The notes beneath the pieces are model-generated. The model saw only the letters and a program-made list of their open reading frames with translations, did not search any database and was not told where the DNA came from. The translations under genes were made by a program, and so were the position numbers. A stretch of DNA of 64,000 nucleotides from Blasia pusilla (Eukaryota > Marchantiophyta > Marchantiopsida > Blasiales). This document shows, one piece after another, positions 16,701-27,947 of the stretch. The stretch's first letter is position 1; each line of letters starts with the position of its first letter. The stretch lies in assembly GCA_050084515.1 (NCBI GenBank), contig CM114272.1, forward strand, positions 49,600,001-49,664,000, in the 5' to 3' direction.

Positions 16701-17551
16701 CATGGCTAAAGGTAAAAAAATACAAGTTTCCTGTGCTGCAATCTTTGGAAAATAGTGGCAACTCCAAAAACTACACGAGTACGCTCAATCGAATCTAACA
16801 CAGGCCAAGCAGTAGCATGCATAAGAAAGATTCGTAATGATTCATGATGTCTTCGCGATTATGAAACCACGACCTACCGACGGTAACTGTGTTTCGCAAC
16901 AGTGAAAAGACAAAATCCCAATTACCCACACTAGTCGGCCATGCAAGACAAAAGTCGCCAACCCCGGTGTATGAAGAGATCCTTCGTATCTGGTGGCATG
17001 CGAAAGGGTCTCGTTATCTAACTATCGCAGTGGAAACTCTCGTTACTTACAGGGTATCGATGACAAGCAAACAGTGAAGGGGCGTTCATCAAAACACAAA
17101 TGTTCGAGAGGATCAGAAGGACCAGAGGCGATGGCTTCAAAGACCTAAAGGTGGTGGAAGGGAATAGATTCTTGACCTGGGATTCAGATTAGGAACGGGC
17201 ATGGTAGAGCGTGGGAGGACTCACCTCACACTGCCGCGCGTTACTATGATTCAGCCATTGCAACAAACAGTCCTGGTGAACGTACTTGATGCTACCGCTG
17301 CACGCACATGGATAATATAGCGGAGACTCATCATCCCCAGGAGTCCGACAGATTCTACACACATCCTCCTCATCTTCCCCGAGGTTGTTACTAACCGCTA
17401 CACCGCTACGTTGCTCAGAGTCTGTAACTTTCGCTTCTGCTTCTACAGGGACCTCAGGAATAGACTGGGAGGTGCGGGCTCCCGACGCCCCAACCACATC
17501 TATCTCCATAGGTCGAACCCCAACCGGTCCTGCTATGTCTTCAATTGTCAC
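10725..17551 (-). CDS. SUD1: SUD1/CER9-like RING-variant membrane E3 ubiquitin ligase (DOA10/MARCH6 family), complete
   Basis: Exons on the minus strand, in coding order: 17551-17225, 16360-15632, 15370-14606, 13698-13487, 13230-12880, 12547-12390, 12171-12008, 11780-11634, 11417-10725. Every junction has GT/AG and compatible phase, giving 1181 residues with no internal stop. Arabidopsis SUD1 is, from memory, about 1100. Residues 65-111 form a C4HC3 RINGv domain (CRIC, CAC, H, C, CEVC); intron 1 splits the last Cys pair. Many hydrophobic segments follow, with family blocks such as IPFTTFWIWRFTFVRSF, LREYFRHLRELGGQE, EDVPFDELVGMQGPVFHL, IELGVFPLLCGWWLDVCT, GVLYFLRDPTDPNYNPFRD, IPADMLLFHICIPF and VPIDESPVFIFYQDWALG. 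The family works in the ER membrane in protein degradation; in plants it affects cuticle lipid and sterol synthesis. The tail after RRLHNF is charged and low complexity. The start is the first Met in the exon 1 frame. Codon use is clean, so the gene looks functional. Confidence 0.95.
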
Positions 17552-18300
17552 CGACAGATAGGTTTCACCACCATGCCCCTTCCCTCTTCGGAGATCCTCT
17601 AATCCACCAAGATTTACCCTACAGTTTCGATCGAAGCACCACAGCCGATTGCCCTGGTTTCGTTCAACTCTGAAGTTTGATCCCTACCTCTCCGCGACTT
17701 CACCTGTACAGCGGAACCACCGATCGGCCCTACACCCATGCAATTCCTCCCACCGCCTCGTCAGCCCACATTCAATCATCACTCTCGCCTTCCTGCCATC
17801 GCGAAACCCTCGCTTGAAGCTTACCGTCTTGAGCGCTAGACCTACACACTTGACGTAACTCCTGCTTTCCTAGTGTCCTGCAAAACCTGTCTTCTCATGT
17901 AGAAACTGTCCACCTTCGCGGATTAAGCTTGGGTACTTTAGGTTGAGTTGCGAAGCTTTCCGTCCTCCTGATCGGTCAATCCGACAAATTACTCGACGTT
18001 CAAGAAATGTAATGATCGGAATGGCAGGGAAGAGACAAGTTTGCAAAATCTATCCTCGTTCGCTCTCCTCTCTCCCCCTCTCCCTCCCCACCCTGCTCCG
18101 GTCCCTTCCCTCCTCTGCCCTTTCTGTGGATGCAGCAGGAACCTGTTTTGTTCCCTTTCCCTCTCTCCCCTTTAGCCCTCCCCTCACGTCCTCTTCTCTT
18201 CTGCCCGCAGAGCATTTACAACTCGTCCCCGACGATGGTGGTCCACTAGACCCGGCCCTGGCCAGAGACTCCGTCTCCGGTAGGAGATAGGGAGGGATTC
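17552..18300. promoter_or_regulatory. Likely 5' leader and promoter of the SUD1-like gene
   Basis: The sequence upstream of the start codon at 17551 is GC-richer than the rest of the intergenic DNA. It holds a pyrimidine-rich stretch at about 18058..18190 (GA-rich on the transcribed strand), common in plant 5' leaders and promoters. I see no convincing TATA box on the minus strand. The call rests on position and composition. Confidence 0.4.
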
Positions 18301-21213
18301 CAACAAGGCCCGCGAGCCCAGGATACGTGGCCAGTTCGTATTGACGACCCTTTTATGTCAGCTAATCCATGGAAGCCAACTGGATCTTTCGGAGCGCACC
18401 CCAGATGACGGCACATTGCAGCCCGACGCGAAGGTCTGTTGGCGGCGACAAAAGGCCGCTCGGACCGTCGGACGATGCCTGCTTTGCGCCGGACAGACAA
18501 TGTTGACCGACCTACCGGTTAACAGAGGCCACACCTTGGTTTCAGCAGTTTCGGTCTCGAGGACCGACGTAGGCAGCCGACGCAATGTTAGTTTCAGTTT
18601 TAGCTAGGTGTGACTGTCTCCCAATTCCACCGCTAGACTAAAATCTCAGCCAGTCCTGCGGACCCTAAACGCAAGCCGCGCCACTTGTGGAAGATGACCT
18701 ACCCTACATCACAGATCGCCGACGGTCTCGTTCCAACCTCCTCCGTATATTTTAATCCCTTCACATCTACAGCGTAGCATTTTCCAACGTCACCTCGGCA
18801 GGTGAGGCCCTCGAGAAAATCATAAATTCATCATGATCATGATCAATATTTTGGAAATTTCACGTCCACCGATATATCGTGCAATATATTTTCCCCGGTA
18901 TTCTTTCCGGTCTAAACTTTCAATTAATCCATTCGCTGTAAGACTTTCCTTAATATCTTCTTTTGTATGTCTCCGGTGTCTTTAGGAACAGAACGGCAAT
19001 AAAGACCTGAACACGCGTTGTATGGTTTCCGTTGGACTTTTGGATGCGAAGTCCGAATATCCGAGGAGAGTCCAGATTATGCGAAAGGCATGAAGTTGCG
19101 AAGATGAAGACTCCACCGACAGTTACAGAAACGACTCGGCAATTTCGAAGAGCCTTCGATGATGTGTCCAGAGTAAGAGCATAAATACATACTTTTCAGG
19201 TTTTTCAATACTACTTAGGACTCGTGCATTGCACATATATTTTTAGCTTTCAAATTTATGTATCTAAGGAAAACTAGTGTGGCGGTCCAAAACATGGGGT
19301 CTTATTAATAAAAGAGCAAAAATACATATTTTTATAGTTTACAATCTCTAATGTTATGGGAGAGTGCCTTTTTTATTTGCATACGCAAATCAAAAATTTT
19401 TTACCATGGGGCAACCAAAAAAAATTTGAATTTGTATAAAATCATTAGTCCTTTCACTCAAGTCCCCTCCTTTCGTGACCCGGAGAAAGGACTATTCGAA
19501 TACCAATGTATGGGTTAAGGGGGCTTTTCTCCTTCTTCGTGTTAGCTCTCCTTTGCGTGGGTGCGCCACGGACGTTAAAGGAGGGCGGAAGGAGTAAAGG
19601 TTGTGGTGCTATACATGTCATGCATGTCCCATGTGAAGGGGCCAAGGCTCGGACATTTCTTTTGAGTCTATCCGTCTTTTACCCTATATGGTTTAGTGTG
19701 TGTTTTTATTCGGGTTTTTGAAAATGCGATCCACTTGTGTTCCTAAGGGGCTTTCGTTGTGTTCGGATGTTTTCCCATGGATGGGAGGGGGGTTTTGCCT
19801 GGAGTTCAACCCATACGAACCTATGGGTTAAGCTACACAAAATAAACTACATTAAGTGCCCATAGTATTAAAAAAATAAAAATTACAAAGTTTCACGTAT
19901 ATTTCAATTTCAATGTGAAAATCCCTGTCGAACAATCGCTCAACGACCTATCACCTATCCAGTGAAAAAAATTAGCTACAATAAAATGCTAGTATACATA
20001 GCAAATTAATACAAAGATGTTCAATTACTGAACAACAAAATTTGATACATACATGATGCAAATGTTATAATAGCTAATCCGATCCAAAGTGCAACAACGA
20101 GCTACACAATTCATCAATACACTAAAGACGAGTTTTATGTATAGAGGATTTAACACAAGCGGACTAGATGATTCAATAACAAGAAGCAGGTTCTTTAATT
20201 ACACGAGAAAAAATCTATACGAACTCGCGCAAAATGTAAGAGTTACGGAGAATACAAAGTGACGGCTAACATGTTGAAAGCCTAACCCTAAAATTTCTTC
20301 ATCCATTAATATTTCTCCATGTCATAGTATGGATCCCCTGGAGCATTGTGGTGTGATTACAGAAAATATTGTGTTATGCATGCACCCAAGAGAGAACCAC
20401 AAAGTACGGGCTCTAAGTTGGGGCCGTAAAAAGAAGCACAATTGACTTGTGTTATTTCATCATAGAGAAATGCATTCTAAAATAATAACAAAAATAATTA
20501 GATTATAAATTTCATTGTGTCTCCTCTAACTTTGAGATGTGGGCCAATGCTGAAGCTTCAATATTAGTACAAATTTGTTTGGATGTTATGAGGGGTCCAA
20601 TCTTCTGGAAACAAACGTTCATGCACATAGAACCTATTCTAATGATAACAACTTTGAACCTTTCTTCTTCTTCTTTAAATCCAAGAGGGGATTTTTTTTT
20701 TGGTTGCAAGTACTAGTTTAAACAAAGAAACTCCCTCTTCTAGCACTATAGTTTAGATTTTTTTAGGGACCATTATTAGTGTTTTATGCACAATTTTCTT
20801 TTTCTTGCTAATAATTTGGAGGGATGAATAAAAATCCAAACCCTAATAAGTTCCAATCAACAATGGAAAATTTTGGTAGAGGAATTTCTACAAAATACTT
20901 TTTACCATTTGGGTCGGATATGCTCAATGATGGAAAATTTCAATTTTTAGAATTCAACATGTAGGAAGCTCTAGTAAACAACATTATATTAAATAATAGT
21001 ATATATATCTTTCTAGCTTAATCTTTTTTGATGAAAAATCTAACTTGAATCCCCTCTGTTTATTTTAAGCCCTTCTTCACTCTCATCCTTTCAAAGAAAA
21101 TAATTATTTAGACTGAAAAAATCCAATAAGTAGGTTAAATTTGCCTCCCCAAAAAAGCTTGATAATTCCATAAGGACCAACAAGTTGAACAGTCTACATA
21201 AATTTCACCAGAG
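18301..21213. other. Intergenic, no supported gene
   Basis: A GC-rich stretch to about 18800 is followed by AT-rich DNA. Open frames are short and without known domains. No LTRs, terminal inverted repeats or RNA genes could be recognised in it. Confidence 0.5.
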
Positions 21214-22515
21214 ATGGGTGAGAGTATGAGGGAGGCGTTCACGCGCATACGACGGTTGATCGTTGAGTGAGGACCGGTGGTGACCACGGGAATTTTGCGG
21301 GATTCGAGGGATCAACGAGTAGGACTAGACCCTCAAGTGCCCTAGCATGCACTAGCACCACGGGAGCGGGCCGGTGGGCCTAGAGAGCAAGGCGGGTATT
21401 GTGAGCCGATGAGGGCGTGCAGACCGTGTCATGACCATACGGATTAGGTCATAGAGTATAGTGTGCCAGTAGAGGCCATACCTTATGTAGGGTCGTAGTG
21501 TCTAGATAGAGATGCCATTTCATACATAGGGTTGGGGGTTATTCAGTTGAGGGTGACTTTTCCAGTAGGGCCCGCTCTTAGGTTGGAGGATATAAGATGG
21601 AGTGCACTCAAAGAACTGTTAGTTCTTTGAGTTGAGCCTGTTGCGTTGGGAGTTAGCCTTGGTAGTGAGTAGAGCTCTTGGCTATGGTGTTTCCCGCAAG
21701 CTTCGACCTAGATTCTCCCAACGTGGAGTGGGTTTGGCTCGATTGTATGTGATTCTATACGTGTTTTATGACAGTAGGTCTTTCACGGATTTCACTCAAA
21801 GAACTGATGTATATCGATGGTAGCTTCGATTGTGGATCAGTAGGATCTGGTTAGGGCTGATTGTGTACTCAGCCGTGGATGTCCGTGGCTTGTGGCCTAT
21901 GTTGAAGGTGTGAATCTGGTGCGTGATGCTATCTGCCGAGTGTGTGGAGTGTTGGGTATTTCTGCGTGCATGAAACTGGGCGGAAGCACTGTCGGATTTG
22001 CGATTCTGGGATGTATGGACATCAAGTTTGTTTGATTTTTAGCTCGGAGTACAGAGCTCGGTTGTAGCTGATTTTTTGTGGAGAGATAGTTATGGTGGTC
22101 AATTGAATTCTGGTCGAAACAGATTTAATTTTGGTCAAGGATTTGTGAAGTAATTGCTGATCAAAATTTCGCGGACTAGCTCAAGGTCTGGCTATGGTGG
22201 ACAGCGGATCGGAGGGGCTGGTTGGTTGGTGACTCGTTCATTGTTGGAGACGCCTATCCCATTGGGGGCGCCCTGGTTGGGCCTCTCTCCATAGCGAAGC
22301 ATGGCGAACGAGGCGATAGGGGCATGTCTCGAGCATTTCTCGGCGTTTTGAGGCTTCGAGGCAACTCGTGAAAGCTCGGGGCGAGTGGGCGTGAGAGGCG
22401 TAGTAAGGAGCAAGGAGCAAGCAAGCAAGCTTGCTTGCTTGGGCGTGAGGCAATTTTTGCAGGATTTGTGATTTGAGTGTTGTATAACTGGTCATCCATC
22501 TTTGGCTATTCTGCC
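21214..22515 (+). mobile_element. LTR-like repeat with TATA box and start-site hairpin
   Basis: A GC-richer block bordered by AT-rich DNA. At about 21590 it has ATATAAG, followed 10 bp later by the hairpin ACTCAAAGAACT-gtt-AGTTCTTTGAGT (21606..21632), a layout like a promoter and transcript start in an LTR. Part of it is repeated inverted at 1..244, so it is a mobile repeat. The frame at 21632..21823 has no known domain. The outer boundaries are uncertain. On the right it abuts the gypsy LTR at 22524. Confidence 0.5.
22418..22441. repeat. 24-bp perfect palindrome of CAAG/CTTG units
   Basis: Three direct CAAG units are followed by their exact inverse, centred on a HindIII site (AAGCTT at 22427..22432). 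It lies near the right end of the LTR-like repeat, about 80 bp before the gypsy LTR. Confidence 0.9.
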
Positions 22516-22523
22516 TGGAAGAC

Positions 22524-23255
22524 TGTCGTGCGCATACACATCGCTACACAACATACATCGCTATCACCGAACACACACACAAACATGCATGATCCCATGC
22601 TAACTCATGGCATCCAAACAACGAGACAAGAAGTACCAAAATATCTCCAATAAAGTAAGATCCAATCTCTCTCTACACCATCTCACACCATAGCTCTCAA
22701 AGGTGTGCACTCTCTCTCATGTCAAACCAAACCCACTCTCCTAATGAGAGGCTCGGGTTACACTCACAAGGCAAGGGACCATAGCTCCACCGCCTCATGC
22801 CAAGAGGTTCAACAAAGAGAGAATGAGCTCTCAAGCTCTCTCTCCTTGAGGTATACCCCTCCCCTCTCCCAAGCTCTCTCCATGGTAACCTATTCTCCCA
22901 AGTCACCTCCTTGGCTCTTGACCTGATGTAGGAGGTCAAGGGCCACTTACCAAAAATAGTTAGTCGATCATATACTCAAACTGGTACTTACCTGAAATAG
23001 TAAGTTCCTCAATATGGCTCCAAATGAGCCGAAACGAAGGGGAAACCTCGACCTACAAGGCATGTCCTCCACTACTCATGAAGGCGCTCTATTAGATCTC
23101 ACCGATTTATCCTAAAAGACGTGACAACTGTCGTGCGCATACACATCGCTACACAACATACATCGCTGTCACCGAACACACACACAAACACGCATGATCC
23201 CATGCTAACTCATGGCATCCAAACAACGAGACAAGAAGTACCAAAATATCTCCAA
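22524..23255 (-). mobile_element. 3' LTR of the large Ty3/gypsy element
   Basis: The core 22651..23126 matches the 5' LTR core 32453..32955 closely over its whole length. Unlike that copy, it is flanked by two near-identical 127-bp repeats, 22524..22650 and 23129..23255. On the minus strand the sequence just before 23255 is ctagaggggcga, a short polypurine tract, placing this LTR at the 3' end of the element read right to left. The repeat-core-repeat pattern also occurs at 421..1284 and 52934..53676. Confidence 0.8.
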
Positions 23256-23436
23256 TCGCCCCTCTAGTTGGTGGTTAGGTCCCTCTAACTCCAAATAGCC
23301 ATCTATCCCTACCTACCATGACATACATCTCTCGGACGCTAAGAGCAAGAAGGTCGGGTGCTCATGTGGCCCCATCGTTAATCGCCTCTTTGTCATCCAT
23401 GTCACAGACACAAGTTGGAATGTAGAACTTCCTTCT

Positions 23437-23577
23437 CTATGTACATCTGGGACACATCCATCGTCCCTGAGGAACCCTAGTGAGAGGTGGCGTCAAACAT
23501 GCCATATGCCATCCTCTAGAACACCCATCACAGACTAGCATCGTGGCCGCACCACGGGCAGAACCACACAACATACA
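23437..23577 (-). pseudogene. PHD finger at the C-terminus of the gypsy polyprotein (finger itself intact)
   Basis: In the frame that stops at 23437 the order is CMLCG, ATMLVCDGC, SRGWHMAC, LTPPL, GRWMCPRC. This is a complete C4HC3 PHD finger with the Trp before the final Cys pair. A one-base frame change just upstream separates it from the integrase C-terminal frame (23911..23578), which itself reads through to PSLASSARL. In the copy at 51284..51757 the two are in one uninterrupted frame, so the finger is a real part of the polyprotein. PHD fingers commonly read histone H3 tails; here the role may be target-site choice. Confidence 0.85.
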
Positions 23578-24709
23578 ACGCAAGCCTGGCAGAACTCGCT
23601 AAGCTTGGATCTACTGTACCATCAATGTTAGGAAGGTGACATGGCGCACAATTACGCACATGGTCCTTCCATACCATACCATCGCGTCCCTCAAGCAAGA
23701 GAACACCCGATGGCAAAATGTCACGCACTCTCAGGATAATGCGCCCTGCAGTCACATCCAACGTCGTCGGTGTCGTCTGCTGCAAGTAGACATAATCTCC
23801 CTGATGAAACCTTCGGATAGTTGGTCGATAACCACCACCTCGAATAGTCGCATACCTCAACGTATCCCGATGTTGTGCAATCGCCAAGTTCTCGAACGCC
23901 ATGGGCATCACTCTCCAAAATAACTCAACCCTCTAAGAACATGCTCGCACCCATACATCTGGGTCATCAAGGTTCAGTACCTCACCAGCATCTCGACGAA
24001 TGGCCGCAGGTAAATCTGGCTCTCGGCCATAAAGTAGCAAGTGCGGTGAAAAAGACGCTAAGGATGCTCGTCACGAACCAGATCCCATCGCCAAACATGG
24101 CAACTGGAGGTCCCAATCTCCTAGGTGACCTCTCTGCAAGCCATACTTGCGTAAACCCCTCTTCACCGTGTGCACAACTCTCTCCGCTAATCCATTCGCC
24201 TCAGGATGATCTCGCGAAGTCGTGCGGTGGTCGATCAGCGCCTAATCACACAAGGCTTGGAACTCACCGCGAAACTCGGTACCCTGGTCTGTCAACACCT
24301 CAGTCGGTGCGCCATAATGACTCAGCACTCTGTCAAGGAAGGCATAAGCTACTCCCTCACTCGCTTTGTCAGGCAATGCAACCAACTCGATCCACTTCGA
24401 GAAGTGCTCGACCATCACCAACATATAACGACTGTGACGCTCCGTCAAGGGCAAAGGTCCTGCAAAAACCAAACTCCATCTATACCCTAAGCCCATGATC
24501 GATAATGGATGCAACTGTGGATTCGGAGCATTGAACGATGCTCGAACCCAATCACACACCATGCACCTGGCAACAAATCGCCGATCGTCGGGCCTGCATG
24601 CCTCGCCACCAATATCGAACTGGAGCAAGCTATACGTCCGCTTCACCCCAAAGTGACCCAACTCCTGGGCATGCATCGCACTAGTCGTGCTCTCTCGCAA
24701 AGGATGCAA
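23578..24709 (-). pseudogene. Ty3/gypsy integrase (decayed)
   Basis: 24709..24242 encodes the zinc-binding end (HAQELGHFGVKRTYSLL, then CMVCDWVRASF) and the catalytic core (VMVEHFSKWIELVALPD, then APTEVLTDQGTEF). The first catalytic Asp block reads SLVFAGPLP where related copies have SVDFAGPLP, so that Asp is replaced. 23911..23578 encodes the C-terminal region with MPMAFENLAIAQHRDTLRYATIRGGGY, GDYVYLQQ and GMVWKDHVRNCAPCHLPNIDGTVDPSL. The stretch between the two frames is shifted and contains stops. No chromodomain is seen; the PHD finger takes that position. Confidence 0.85.
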
Positions 24710-25120
24710 AGACTACGCGCACTCGCCATCCTCCCAAACCCTCAAAACATGTGTCCCTCCCAACAGAACTGCCTGGCCCGGCCAGAGGATCCGATCCCGC
24801 TCTCTAGCATCCATGGTGCTCGCAAGGTCGCCAAGACGAAGGTACTCTAAGACTACTCCATCATCATGAATATCTCGCCACTTGTCGTGTCCTCACCGCC
24901 TCGGGATCCAAGGACTCTCCACTAGACCTCGCCATCGAAGTCTCCACACTCGGCTCTCCATAGCCAACATGCCTAAATAGGCGTGCGTGCCATCCTGGCA
25001 CCGACTCCTCATCACTCTCTCCATGCCATCGAGCTCCGGCCGCATCTCGGCCGGCTCGGGCATGGGTTACGACTCAACCCATCTCGCATCCTGGTTGAGC
25101 GCCCCAGGTCTATGTACCAC

Positions 25121-26656
25121 CTAAAAATCATACTCCCGCAACAACAGAGCCCATCTCGCAAGCTTCCCCGTAAGCTTATCGGACTCCATCAACCACTTCG
25201 GTGGTTGATGATCGATGATGATGGTAAAGGGTTGCCAAATAAGTAACACCGGAAATGCGCGACGGACCCACACCGACCAAGCACTCACCCTCATACGAGC
25301 CGATTTCGCCTCTAGCGGCGTTGTTCGAGTGGCTAGCGAAGCCACCACGAACTCTCTACCCTCATCATCATCTTTGGGTGAGCACCGCCCAAGCCCCAAC
25401 ATGCTCCAACTGCGGTGGAATCGAAAGGACGCCCGATCGGTCTCCTCAAGATGGGTGCGGACGTCAACTCGCCCTGAGCAATCGAAATGCTCGCCCCGCT
25501 CATCCCCCAGTGCCACTCGTGATCCACCTTGGTCGCAAGGTCGTGCTTTGCAATCGAATTGAATCCCTTGACGATCGCCGATAGAAGTTCGCCAATCCCA
25601 TGAATGCGCCGAACACGACTCACATCTCAGAGGGCGTGGAATGCGTGAGATAGCCTCTACCTTTGTCTGGCTGAACACCAAGGCCCCCTGGAACATCGTA
25701 TGACCCAAGTACTCAATCTGGTCGTAGAAGAACTTGCACTTGCCTGGATGTAGCTTCAGCCCATGTAATTGCAATCGTCGAAACACCTCCTCTAGATGTT
25801 GCTCATGCTCCTCAACCGTGGCGCTAAAGACTACGATGTCATCAATATAACACCTAGCAAAATCCAGACCAGCCAAGATCCTATCCATGACCCTCTGAAA
25901 CTCAGCCAGAGCGTTCTTTAACCCAAATGGTAAGAATCGCCACAAGTACAAACAATCCTTCCCGTGAGGATCGATGCCCCAAAATGCCGTCTTTTGCCTG
26001 TCCTCCAATCTGATAGGCAACTGATGGTATCCGGCTCGCAAATCCAGACGCCCCTGATCGATCTCTTCAAGATGGGCGCAGATGTCAACCTGTCCTTGAC
26101 CGACTAAAACGATGTTCCGATAAACGCAAGCCTCGCAAACAAGGCTTCGACCTGAGTAAGCCGATGCGTTTCCTACAAACCTATGAGCTTGAGAATCCGT
26201 AACAAGCTTCAATGAACTGAAGACCTTTGCGTGACCAATCGCATCAAAGATCTCCTCAAGGGTGGGCATGGCATACCTATCGGACTTCGTCTGCCGATTG
26301 ATAGGTCGGTAATCCCCACACATCCGCCTATCCGTCCAGTTGCCATGCCCATCCTTCTTGGCGGGCATGACAATGGCAGATGCATACTCCCCATGCGATA
26401 TCTCCACTTGTCTTGCTCCGACCAAGTCCTGGCTCCTACTCTGAATCGGAGCCCTCTCCATATCACTGTACTTGTAGGGTTGTCGAAAGATCGGCATATC
26501 ACTCGAAAACTCAATGCAGATCCCTGGTCCCTTCAGCGTACCCAAATCCTCCATGCTAAACGCAAAGCAGCTCCTATAACTCCCGAGGAACGATGTATTC
26601 GGGCGCCGCTCTCCTCCTGTCAACTTAGGGCCCATATCTGGCTCCCAAGTGTCCAT
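25121..26656 (-). pseudogene. Ty3/gypsy reverse transcriptase and RNase H
   Basis: The 511-codon frame has the RT blocks in order: MPAKKDG, CGDYRPIN, YAMPTLEEIF, then DLRAGYHQLP, AFWGIDPHGKDCLY, LPFGLKNALAEFQRVMD, the catalytic CYIDDIVVFS, and HPGKCKFF-IEYLGH. RNase H follows, with DDEGREFVVAS and IDHQPPKWLMESDKLTGKLARWALLL. A foreign stretch of about 55 codons sits between KVFSSL and DLRAGYHQ (26055..26215), splitting the first catalytic block. The early RNase H part is scrambled. The long frame is open but not functional. Confidence 0.9.
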
Positions 26657-26984
26657 CGTGACTACGGTAGGACTCTCCGGCGCGGGTATCGGTAGTTGCT
26701 ATGGTGCAACCCCGTCTCGAACAACAACACTCGGCCGCTCTCCTATAGCCAACTGCAAACTCTGATCTCCTCCACGTGCACTGCACGAAACCACGCTCGA
26801 TGCTGTGGCTATCATCTCCTTGCATACCTGCAAAACATCCCAAGAAGTCCAAGGGTGTCTCTCCCGATCTCCCCTGGTGCGAGATCTCTCGGTCTCGCCC
26901 ACCCACGCCTCCACCGTCTCGGTAGGCATGGGGCTCACTAACGCAACCGGCCGTGGATCTCGTCGCGATCTCATATGACGCTCG

Positions 26985-27947
26985 CCCACTCCCAAGCCGA
27001 GGATCCATGTCAAGCGCTTCAGTCCATTGCTCGACCCAAGACATGGCGTCGTGATGCCTCGACATCGATGGTACGCCGTCACTCTTGTGGGAAATCCCAT
27101 TGCTTGCTCTCTCTCGTCGGCGTTGGGCTCCACCAACCGCTGAACTGGTCATCCCAAACCAAGCCAGGACCGGCCTCCTTGTATGCATAGGAAGTGGAAA
27201 ACTCACAAACGCAAGGCCGCCGCTGCCTGCCTACCCTATTGACCCAAGATCCAACGGTGGTCGATCATCGTGCTCACCGCTTTGGATCGGATTTACTTGG
27301 ATCCAGAATGGAATCCACTAACAAATGGGAGGGGCGCTCCACTCTCGCATACGCCCTCCATAACACCGCATGGGGCACCAAGTTGGTCCACCATAGACGT
27401 GGGCGATGGGCTCTAGAACCTACACTCGCCGCATCCAAGAACACTGTTGGGCCGATCCAAGCACGCACCTGATGAGCACTCGTCACCACCCGGGACCTGG
27501 AGTCTCCTAAGATCGGCACATTCTCCAGAATGTAGGTTGGAGAACGAGACTAGTGCTCCTCCAACTGCCGTAAGACCCTCAACATCTCCCAAAACAACCT
27601 GGACAGAGTGTCAGCCAACCCGCTGCCTCGTCCAGCACTCGATTGGCCTTGACATGGCCATCCGGCAATGACCAAATCAATGGTCCCTACCCGCTCTAAG
27701 TCTTGCGCCCCCAACAACAAAATATCCCTCCGTAGGGAACTCTGGTACCCCTGTACTGCAGACGCAGACAATAAGTCAGGAAAACATAGCCGTAATTGTG
27801 CCACATGTCGTAGTGAGACGCGCCTTGCAACATCATCACTCTCCACATACAGTGCTATCTTTGCCAGACTCGCACTCTGCTGCAGAAACAAAGAACTCAC
27901 CCGGTGCTAATCCCTCCAAAGAGATCTAACACTCGAATACCCTCCTC
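26985..27947 (-). pseudogene. C5-cytosine DNA methyltransferase domain carried by the gypsy element
   Basis: The motifs appear in the canonical order of a C5 methyltransferase on the minus strand. Motif I is RVLDLFGGISTG (27900..27947). An acidic motif II-like block follows, IALYVESDDVARRV. Motif IV is IDLVIAGWPCQGQSSAGRG with the catalytic Cys codon at 27652..27654. Motif VI is YILENVP (ENV at 27517..27525). Motif VIII is GSRAHRPRLWWTN (about 27380..27420). A motif IX/X-like end reads NADEREQAMGFP and LTWILGLGV (27136..26985). About 320 codons are spread over three frames with one in-frame TAG between motifs IV and VI. The order of motifs and the W-x-N after motif VIII suggest a DNMT3/DRM-like or viral-type enzyme, but I cannot place it. 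It sits exactly between protease and reverse transcriptase. Confidence 0.88.
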
